NCBI GenBank assembly: GCA_026874595.1
Contig: CM049313.1
Coordinates: forward strand, 52,565,659 to 52,629,658
DNA length: 64,000 bases
Direction of reading: 5' to 3'
Source of the DNA: Sipunculus nudus
Taxonomy: Eukaryota; Annelida; Sipuncula; Golfingiida; Sipunculidae
The notes under the pieces were generated by a model. The model searched no databases. It had not been told where the DNA came from and worked only from the letters and a program-made list of their open reading frames with translations. Shown here one piece after another: positions 24,205-32,974 of this stretch; the first letter of the stretch is position 1; every line of letters starts with the position of its first letter. Both the position numbers and the translations under genes were made by a program.

Positions 24205-25500
24205 GGCAGATTTCAAACCTGAGACATTTGTTGATGATCCCGACCTGATCAACTTGAACAGTTGACAAAAGAACGGTTGTTGCGTTTGGGACAACACTTA
24301 AGGCTAAGTGTGAAAAAAACTTTGAGAAAGCTTGAAGTAATTGCTAAAACCATGCAAGATCTAGTTAGCAAAGGTTTAATTGAAGAGAGAAAAGTTGAAA
24401 CATCAAAAAATGACAGCCTTGCTATGCAATTAGAATTGAAAAAGTTGGAAATAAATAATTAGATAGCATCAAAACAGTCAGAATTAGAAAAAAGAAAAAG
24501 AAAAAGAAATTGAGTTAAAACGACTGGAGTTAGAAAGACTTAAACTAAAACATAGTTTACGTGCCGTTTTGATGTTATTAAACACATTAGACTTGTCCCA
24601 CCTTTCCAAGAAAAAGAGGTTGATAAATATTTCTTACACTTTGAGAAGGTAGCTGAAAATTTAAAATGACCTAAGGAAAATTGAACTATGCTGTTACAAA
24701 GTGTATTGACGGGCAAGGCCAGAGAAATTTATACAGAGCTTTCAGTAGAGCTACTGCTGACTATGACCTGGTAAAACGGTTAAAACTAAAAGATTATAAG
24801 TTATGAGTTTATGAGTTCCGGAGGCTTACCGGCAGAGATTCAGAAACTGGGAAAAGCGCAAAGAACAGACCTACGTCGAATTTGCTAGGACAAAAGAGCA
24901 GTTATTTGATCGCTGGTGTAGTTCTAAAAATGTATTGAACGATTATGACAATTAGCGCCAGTTGATTTTGCTTGAAGAATTTAAGCGCTGCATTAACGCA
25001 GATGTTAAAACTTTTCTTGATGAGAAAAGTCCTGAAACACTTGACATTGTTGCTCTATTAGCTGATGATTATTCATTAACACCCAAAATGTCCTTTACTA
25101 GCAAATCAAACCAGACATTCACAAACAAGAATGTAAATCAGTATGGTCAAAAGAAGTTTAAAGCGCAGTCACCCAGTACTAGTAGTCCTGGTAGTTCACC
25201 AATGTCCATTGCTACATCTCAGTCCACGTCCACTCTGCCTGAATCTAACCAGGGCCTGTCATTTTCACAGAAAATCTATATTTACTGCAAGAAGGAAGGT
25301 CATCTAATATCTGACCGCTGGAAACTTGCGAATAAACCAAATAGCAAACCTTCTGGTTTTGTTTCAAAGTCTATGCATAGCATAGCACATGAGCCAGGCT
25401 CTTTTCATGTAAATAAGGGGTACAACTCCTTTAATGACTCTTATAAAGGGTTTGATGCTACGGAGGCCCACGTGCCTTCTAAACCAAAGAAGAATCCGTA
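24205..25500 (+). pseudogene. gag pseudogene with SCAN-like capsid region
   Basis: A coiled-coil-like, Lys/Glu-rich N-terminal part (24262-24540) is followed by a capsid-type region (about 24570-25090). Its pattern around FRNWEKRKEQ and ILLEEFKRCINADV resembles the SCAN domain, which is held to derive from Gmr1-like gag. A degenerate zinc knuckle (IYCKKEGHLISDR, about 25285-25323) has lost two of its cysteines. Stops at 24460, 24667, 24682 and 24953, plus frame changes, kill it. The last three stops sit where Trp is expected. Gag would form the particle shell. Confidence 0.8.
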
Positions 25501-25899
25501 GATTGCGGGGTAAAAACCTCCGTTGGTTCCAGCGAGGAATTTAATAAGACTAGGTCCTTTCAAGACTCCTGCGAAGTGTATTCTCTAAATAAGGCTAAGT
25601 CCTTTTATGACTCTTCCGAGAGTATTTCAAATGAGGCCAGGCCCTCTAATGACAAACGGAAGTTTGTTTCTGCCGAGGAAAATTCCTCTTTTGACTCCCA
25701 TGAGGAGTTTGATGATAAAAAGGATGTAGATTCCTTAAATGACTCTGAAAAAGAGTTTATGACTGACAGTGTCAATATCAGTTCTCTGTTTGATGAAGCT
25801 GAGGTAGTATATTCCTGTCCTGACTCTGAAATCGAGTTATTTGAGCCACTCATACATGATGGTTTTGTATCACTTTCAAGTGATTTTTCAGGTTCAATG

Positions 25900-26165
25900 C
25901 CCCTATTAGAATTTCGAGGGACACTGGTTCAGGCCAGACTCTCATGTAAGAAAACACTTTGCCATTTCCTAATAGGTCCTTTACTGGTGCATATGCACAT
26001 GTTAATGGTGTGTTTTCAGGCGGGCACACTTCAGTTACGCTTCACAGTATCCATTTAAAGTGAGATTTGATTTCTGGAAATATTAATGTGGGCATAAGAA
26101 CTACTTTTCCCTTTAAGGGGATTCAGTTGCTTCTAGGCAATGATGTTGCAGGTGACAAAGTGACA
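25900..26165 (+). pseudogene. Aspartic protease domain, broken
   Basis: The catalytic triad Asp-Thr-Gly is readable at 25920-25928, followed by SGQTLM. The closing flap-side motif with LLLGNDVAG is at about 26129-26160. Two stops (25944 and 26058) interrupt the frame. The enzyme would mature the polyprotein. The Asp-Thr-Gly frame differs from the long open frame covering the same bases. Confidence 0.8.
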
Positions 26166-27480
26166 GAAAAGCCGTCACTGGATCAGGACACTGATCCTGA
26201 AAGTCAGGAAATTCCTGGTTTGTATCCTTCATGTGCTGTAGCTGGATCTATGGCCAAGAAAAACACACATGGGGATAATGGTCCAGATAATAACACTCTG
26301 GGAGTCACTAGTGACTCGACAAATGACTCGCCCGTACAGGATGCAGCATTCTCAAGGTCAGAATTTATCGCGGAACAGCATAAAAACCCTGATATTTCAT
26401 GTTTGTTTCCCAGGCCGGTTTCTAAAGATGAACTGTTACAAAACCAAGTTTGTTTCTATGTAAAAAATGGAGTGCTTATGCGTAAACGGCGACCACCTGA
26501 TGTGCTGATGATGAGTGGGCCATCAAACATCAAATAGTAATGCCTAAAAGCTTTCTCAATGAAATTCTAAGCATGGCACATGAGGCTTCTCTGTCTGGCC
26601 ATTTAGGTATAAATAAAACTTATCAGAAAGTTAGTACACAGTTCTATTGGCCTAACCTCAGGAAAGATGTTGTTCAATATTGTAAATTATGCCATACATG
26701 CCAGATGGTAGGCAAGCCCAATCAGAATCCTCCTAAGGCCCCAATTAGTCCTATTCCTGCTTTCGAGGAACCATTCAGTAGGATTATTGTTGACTGTGTT
26801 GGACCACTGGCCAAAACAAAATCTTGACATGAATACTTGCTGTCAGTTATGTGCGCATCTACCAGGTTCCTTGACGCAATACGATTGCCCAAAATTAATG
26901 CCAAAAGTGTTGTCAACGCTCTGACCAAGTTTTCTTCAACGTTTGGATTACCAAAGTCCGTCCAGTCTGACCAAGGGTCTAATTTTATGTCTGGCTTATT
27001 CCAGCAAGATATGCTTGAGCTAGGTATAAAACAGTACAGCTCTTCGTCATACCATCCTGAAAGTCAGGGCGCCCTCGAGCGTTTTCACAAGACATTAAAA
27101 AACATGATTAAGACCTATTGCTATGACACACAGAAAGACTGGGATGAAGGAATCCACCTATTGCTGTTTGCTGTCAGAGAATCCTTTCAAGAGTCCTTGG
27201 GTTTCAGTCCCTTTGAACTAGTTTTCGGACATTGACCGCGAACTGAACGTCCATTGAAACTGCTTACAGAAAAACTCTTGTGTAAAAATCCTGATTCTCT
27301 TAGTTTACTGCAGTATGTGTTAGACTTTAGCACTAAACTATACAATGCTTGTGAAACTGCAAAGTCAAATCTAAAATCTGCACAAAGTAAAGTGAAAACA
27401 AAGTATGACAAGCACATACTGTTGACACCAGATAGACGTAAGAAGAACCAACTGTGCGATGTTAACATGTTGAAACCATA
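26166..27480 (+). pseudogene. Integrase domain, upstream of RT
   Basis: After a linker, the HHCC zinc-binding domain is seen at about 26579-26701 (HLGINKTYQKV...FYWP...CKLCHTC). The DDE core follows, with Asp in VDCVGP (codon at 26792), Asp in SDQGSNF (26969) and Glu in GALERFH (27077). Exactly 35 residues separate the last two, as expected for retroviral-type integrases. A TGA at 26825 and a frameshift near 26530 break it. A C-terminal basic region continues to about 27480. It would insert the cDNA and make the 4-bp duplication. Confidence 0.93.
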
Positions 27481-27789
27481 TTATGACAGAAATAGCACAT
27501 CAGATGTTGTACATAATGTTACTGCTGTGAATTGTGTAAACACTGACCCTGACCCAGCTAAAGTGGATACTGATTGTAAGTGTGATGTAGACATTCAGTG
27601 TCGTATAGTACCATTAAAAAACTCAGACGTGTTTGAAAACCAGGATGCCAAACTGTCACACCTTACCGCACAGCAACAACAAGACCTCAAGAACCTGCTG
27701 CGGAATTATGAGCATTTGTTTAGTGACATTCCAACGCGAACTAACATATTGTGCCATGACATTGATGTGGGCGAGGCAAGCGCAGTCAA

Positions 27790-28510
27790 GTAACATCCTT
27801 ATAGCAAAAAAAAGTATCTACAGGTTGAGATTCAATATTTGCTGGACAATGATTTTATTCAACCTATTAAAAGTAACTGCGGTTCACCGTGTATTCTTGT
27901 GCCAAAACCTGATGGAAGTTACCGTATGTGCACAGATTATCGAAAACTGAACTCTGTCACCAAGACTGACACGTTCCCGATTCCGAGGATGGATGATTGT
28001 ATTAATAGAGTCGGTAACTCCAGATATGTCCCCAAGTTTGACTTGCTAAAAGGATTCTGGCAAGTTCCTCTGACAGAACAAGCGAAAGAAGTATCCGCAT
28101 TTGTGACGCCGCAAGGACTGTACCAGTATAAAGTTATGCCGTTTGGCATGAAGAACTCGCTAGCCACGTTCCAGCGCCTCATCCATATGGTAGTCAAGGA
28201 CATTCATGGCTGCGACACATATATTGATGACCTCATCGTGTATAGCGACTCCTGGGAAAAACATCTGCAAATTCTTCACGACCTCTTCGAAAGACTCAGT
28301 GAAGCACGTCTGACCGTTAACCTAGTAAAATCTGATTTTATTCATACACAAGTAACATTTTTGGGTCATATTGTAGGGCAGGGTCAGGTAAAACCTGTTG
28401 ATGCTAAGATAGGTGCTATTTCTGCATTTCATAGACCAGAGAACAAAAAGCAAATAATGCGATTTCTTTGTATGGTTGCATTCTACAGGAGTTTTGTCCA
28501 AATTATTCTG
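27790..28510 (+). pseudogene. Ty3/gypsy-type reverse transcriptase
   Basis: The best-preserved coding block. The open frame at 27839-28516 shows LVPKPDGSYRMCTDYRKLN, the catalytic KFDLLKGFWQV (Asp at 28040), the MPFGMKNS motif and YIDDLIVYS (catalytic pair from 28220). FLGHIV and a gypsy-type connection lead to RNase H. A stop at 27791 separates it from the upstream frame and a frameshift near 28500 from RNase H. It would make cDNA from the element RNA inside particles. Confidence 0.95.
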
Positions 28511-28850
28511 CTGTAGCTGAACCTTTGACTAATTTGATCAAGAAGAAACAAAAGTTTGCGTGGAGTGTTCAGTGTGAAAATGTATTTCAGAATTTGAAAG
28601 CAATTCTGCAAAATTCATCAGTTTTGGTAGCTCCAGACTTTTCTGAACCTTTTAAGTTAGCTGTAGATGCTAGTGATACTGCTACTGGTGCTGTGTTGTT
28701 ACAAGAAGGCAATGATGGCATAGATCACCCAATTTGTCATTTCTCAAGAAAGTTTGGTCTTACAGGATTACAATCTTGATGTTTATGAATTGTTGTCAAC
28801 GAGATGTTTATGTAAAGTTGTAAATAAAATGATTTTTGAGATGTTGTAAA
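28495..28850 (+). pseudogene. RNase H, internally deleted
   Basis: The tether and N-terminal RNase H read to about 28757, including LAVDASDTATGAVLLQ with the first catalytic Asp (28666). The frame then jumps to SLVLQDYNLDV (from about 28753, another frame), a motif normally far downstream near the end of the domain. The middle of the domain, with the other catalytic residues, is missing. Inactive. Confidence 0.8.
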
Positions 28851-28907
28851 AATTTAGTCGTTGTGATCACAAAAAGAAAGTTGTCCGAGAAAACTTTCTT
28901 TTTTTTT

Positions 28908-28922
28908 TTACAGGAGAGGTAG
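28908..28922 (+). other. Polypurine tract region
   Basis: AGGAGAGGTAG lies immediately before the TGTTAC start of the 3' LTR, the expected plus-strand priming site. Confidence 0.7.
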
Positions 28923-29690
28923 TGTTACGGGTACCCTTTTTTATTGTGTGAAACGGGCCTTACTCGTGATGTAGCGCCTGTGTTCGGCCGCGTATTGCAT
29001 TTTCAGTTTAATCCGTACTGGTTGAACTCTCGTTGTCATGCTAGCTAGGGGCTAGGGGCAGAGCCGGAGCGGGTTCACGTGTGAACCCTAATATGTTGAG
29101 ACACGGCATTTGTTGTTCTGGTATGTTCTTTGAACGTGTGTACTGTGTTAGGTTCTTTAGAATCTGTGTTTTAGAGCCGGTAGAGAGAGGAGAGAAGATT
29201 GCAGCGGACACAGAAGCGTGTGTGTCCTATGTGGGACCTATTCCGATGAGTGCGGCAATTATAGATTTTCTTCAGATTTCTCCTTGATTTTGTGACGGGT
29301 CTTGTTTGATCTTAAGTTTGTTTCTGGATTGTTACAAGAGCTTTACATTGGACTGTTATTCCCGAGAGTATACATTTTAAAGAACTTGTCGTTGTGGCGG
29401 TGGTGGTATCCAAGTAATGTGCACTTTTTTTTTAAGCTGTGTAATTATATTGATCTGATATTATACTTTTATTGTACTGTGTAATTGTATTGATTTGGTG
29501 TACTGTAATGTTAGGTTGTTTTAGGAATAAATTATGGTTATTTGTTAACAAAAAAAAACACTGACTACTTTATTCATTGCCCTGGGCATTATACGCTGCC
29601 TAGTGTTACAGAATCTGTTTTTTTTTAACTCCATTACAAAATTTGTGTTCATCACGCATACGTGATCTGTTAATATTAGGTTCCATAACA
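28923..29690 (+). repeat. 3' LTR of the Gmr1-like element
   Basis: Starts TGTTACGGGTACCC and ends GGTTCCATAACA beside the GCAG duplication. About 52 bp holding the TATA box (present at 23467-23518 in the 5' LTR) are missing between GGTTCTTTAGAAT and CTGTGTTTTAGAG. Many point differences between the LTRs indicate an old insertion. Confidence 0.92.
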
Positions 29691-29900
29691 GCAGTAAACA
29701 TATTGAATTAATATAGATGTTATCAGTTGCGATTAAAATTTAAGAAAATAGCGAAAGCTGTCGATAAATCAAAAGAGGAAAGATGTATTAGTATAACCTA
29801 TATCACGCTAAATATCATTTAAACGTAAAAGTGAATATTTTACTCTCTTAACCTGGAGAGAAGTGAGGAGTTACTGAAAGGAGGATGGGCTTGCAGCAGA

Positions 29901-29991
<91 letters not shown>

Positions 29992-31260
29992 AGAATCATT
30001 TTAGAACTTCATTATCAACGTTACATTCTAAGTCTCAGACCTAGAAAAGAATTTCACTTATTGATCATTTGTTTGGGATGAATTATTCAGTTATCTTCAG
30101 TTTCTTTGTTGTGACAATGTGAGAAATAAAGTCCCCGAGCAAGATTTCTTTCTATGTATACAGTGCTACCTGCACATGAAAGTGTTCAGTAATGAAACTT
30201 GATGTAAAAATGGCTGAAAATTACTTTCATACTCAAATATTTAAGCATATTAAGTATCAATAATACGAAGTGTCGGATGGAGAGGGGGGGGGGGGTGGTA
30301 TGAGACCCCCCCCCCCCCCCCGCCTCATTCCCCTGGACCTTCCTTATTAATCTCGTGATTTCAGGGGTTCTATGGTACGATATATGACGAATTATACAAT
30401 GGCTTTATATGCTGGGCATGCGGTATCCAGTTTTGGTCGCATTCAGGGAAAAAGCCCATTGTGTAAACGACATCCGTGAAAAGAGAAATTTGGAAGACAA
30501 CCCTCGCAATCTGTATCATGCATGTCGTACTAGTTTTTTATCCTTGCGGGGAGGAAAGCAATACCACCTTAGATTTCACCCTTTGTTATCCTTACAGAAG
30601 TCCAGTCGACCCCTTAATAGATAGGGATTCTGTTGACAAAGAATGTATAATAATTTCCCGAAACAGCAGACATTTCCAAAGACATTCATAGACAATTAGA
30701 AGTGCCAAAGCTTATATCTGTACCTTTAACGTTCCACCGAGGATCGGATATGTTATTGTTTTGTGAATTCAAGTCAAATATTTACAATTTTAGAGAAAAG
30801 AGAGAGAGAGAGAGCGTGAGAGCGAGAGAGAAAAAGCCACCAATTCCAGATTCTCAAGTGTAGCGGCGTTTATACAGTGTTTCTCCACCCTTTTTGTTGC
30901 TCTAGGACTCTCTCCTATAAATTTACCGGGGCTCATGTCCCTTCGTAGAGCTAATTTCCTTTCATTCTGCGTGTATTACATCTCTTCGATCATTAATGTG
31001 CTTACATAAGCCGAATATCACTTTTTAAATGTATGTACATGCATATTGTGATGTCAGCTAAGTCTGTAAATAGGATATAAGTATCAGGACATGTACTGAA
31101 GTGAGAATGTTTACAAGCGTCAAAATGTTTGTTGAATGTGTTCATTTTTACATATTATCCCAGATATTGCTGGGGCGCATTTACTTTACTAATCACACTT
31201 GAATAGTCCGAATAAAAATGTCTTTTCTACGGTTGATCATATAGGACACAGAACATTCAT
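29691..31260. other. No gene recognised
   Basis: AT-rich flank with a long (TA)n, G/C homopolymers at about 30283-30320 and a short GA run near 30800. No supported gene. Confidence 0.55.
29904..29988. repeat. (TA)n microsatellite
   Basis: TA alternation interrupted once by GTG near 29951. Confidence 0.96.
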
Positions 31261-31263
31261 CTG

Positions 31264-31306
31264 ATCTCGTTCCCACGCGATGGTATCTCATTTGAACGAG
31301 ATAAAT
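31264..31306 (-). repeat. Short dyad repeat, ATCTCGTTCCCACGCGAT type
   Basis: Contains CTCGTTCCCACGCGAT and CGAGATAA, the reverse complement of words repeated at 31995-32110. Confidence 0.5.
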
Positions 31307-31649
31307 ATAGAAAGGCATTACTGTAAGACCTATATCGTAAATCTTTAAGCATTTTTCTCTAGACACTGGATTAACATTACGGTCAGTTATTTGCATGCAT
31401 ATGGATCAGGCTTTATACGCTGAGACCTGAGGGGAAAGAGCAAATTTTTCTTTCGTAGAAAAGGATTTATTCCCCGAAAGAGGGGACAAAAGGTGGCCCA
31501 ATACCTCTCCTTTAAATGTATGTGGGCGCATGCCCCCCCCCCCCTTTAATGAAGTTCATGGCTGACACCTTTTGTTACAAGCTGTTCTTTTGAGACAACA
31601 CAAAGCGATACGTTGTTTTCTCCGTTCGGGATACCCGAGATTATATAAG

Positions 31650-31680
31650 CCTAACCCTAACCGTTAACGCTAACCCTAAA
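31650..31680. repeat. Short interstitial telomere-like repeat
   Basis: Degenerate CCTAAC units (CCTAACCCTAACC, then CTAACCCTAAA) resemble the animal telomere TTAGGG. Only about four units, so possibly chance. Confidence 0.4.
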
Positions 31681-31994
31681 AAACTAGGATTTTCCGGAAG
31701 ATAATATACAAACAAGTGTTTCAATTTATTTTATATGTTTAGAACACAAGAGTTTATATCACTCTTACCTTAACTTTAAAATCAGTAACCCTAAACAAAC
31801 TCAATTAAGTTTTTCCTGAACACATAAAAATAGGCAAGTTGAACCAACGCAATGAAATCTTGAACCGACGCAAAAAGCCGCTGTAAAATTTACCCCAAAG
31901 CATTCCGCGTAAACGCACATACAACATAATTCATACAAACAATTTAAGGGGCTCTGACGTACAAAAGACCATAAACATTCTTGTCCATATGAGG

Positions 31995-32110
31995 GACTAA
32001 GCTATGGCGTGGCCACTCGATTATGATTGTGGGGATTAAATACTATCGCGTGGAAACGAGATAATTATCGCGTGGCCATCCAGTACTATGGCTTGGGAAC
32101 GAGATAAAAA
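31995..32110 (+). repeat. Repeated ATCGCGTGG / AACGAGATAA motifs
   Basis: Three near-copies of a motif with GCGTGGCCA or GCGTGGAAACGAGATAA within 115 bp. The same words occur inverted at 31264-31306. Confidence 0.5.
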
Positions 32111-32159
32111 AATAATTTTGTGTGTGTCCTATACGAGCCAGCGTACTTCACTGTACATT

Positions 32160-32900
32160 ACTATACAGAACATGCCGTGTTGAAAATTAACCAATAACCA
32201 TGAAGAGAGGACACGGCGAGATCCAGGAGAAAACCTAAACAAAGCAAACAAACCAAAATCAGCCTAACATGAAAACAAAAACATGCACGCTGTTGCCCCC
32301 ACCTATCTGGAAGAAGACATAACTGCGAACTGCTAGGTCGCCATTGGCCGCCTTTGTTATCGGAAAACTCCACAAGTGTTACTGCAAAGGCGCTCTTACC
32401 TCGCTGCCACGACGTATAAATGCAATCTTCGGCCGATCTAGGCCATCCCTACCAAGTCGTATGGCGTTGCTACCCCGTCCTATACGGTCACACTGCGCTC
32501 CCCTCATGTCCTTATGAGTTTCTCACTGTGTTGTACAGAGCTCCAGGGGCGGATCCAGGATTTAGGAAAAGGGGGGTCCAACCCAGGAGGACTAATGAAA
32601 TTCCTAAAAAAAAGGTCATCAGGTTTGGAAAAGGGGGGGTCCAGGCCGCAAAATTACGTCCAAAACCCCTTAAAAAAGGTTGCTTCGGGTGAAAAAGGGG
32701 GGGTCCGGACCCCCTGGACCCCCCCCCCCCCCCCTGGATCCGCTTCTGAGCTCTATCTGACTCTGGCCCGTGATCCTGAAGAGCCCACGGCACCCGGCGC
32801 ACGATACTTCTGCACTCTAGAGGACAGAACTGCGCGTGCGGAAAGATTCTACTACGCTGCTGCAAACTGTCCACACGTTGATCGCCATGATTTTCATATA
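32160..32900. other. GC-richer island split by a MITE
   Basis: A patch richer in G and C than its surroundings. On the minus strand a short open frame (about 32508-32380) runs to a good donor-like GAGGTAAGA near 32402. No protein family is recognised. Confidence 0.3.
32544..32748. mobile_element. MITE with 5-bp target duplication
   Basis: Termini CAGGGGCGGATCCAG and CTGGATCCGCTTCTG are inverted repeats (13 of 15). The flanks carry AGCTC at 32539-32543 and 32749-32753. Inside are several GGGGGGTCC words and a C tract. No coding capacity. The superfamily is not assigned. Confidence 0.85.
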
Positions 32901-32974
32901 TAGGCCCCCATCTGGAGGTCCTGACATCATTTTAGTCCAGTGGAATTAGTGAAAAGGGGGAAAAATGCATCAGC

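Larger units (their letters stand above)
23226..29690 (+). mobile_element. Full-length Ty3/gypsy-type LTR retrotransposon, Gmr1-like order
   Basis: The element is about 6.5 kb with LTRs of about 810 and 768 bp and TGTTAC/GTAACA termini (left end diverged). The 4-bp target duplication GCAG is at 23222-23225 and 29691-29694. Internal order is primer site, gag, protease, integrase, reverse transcriptase, RNase H remnant, polypurine tract. Integrase lies upstream of reverse transcriptase, as in Ty1/copia, but the protein motifs are of Ty3/gypsy type. That combination defines Gmr1-type elements. Every coding region has stops or frameshifts, and RNase H is deleted internally. No envelope gene fits between RNase H and the right LTR. 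Confidence 0.93.

Noticed and set aside
28781-28922. Retroviral envelope gene after pol
   Set aside because: Only 142 bp separate the RNase H remnant from the 3' LTR and they contain no long frame.
32512-32903. Long frames on both strands
   Set aside because: Both run through the MITE at 32544-32748 and take much of their length from it.
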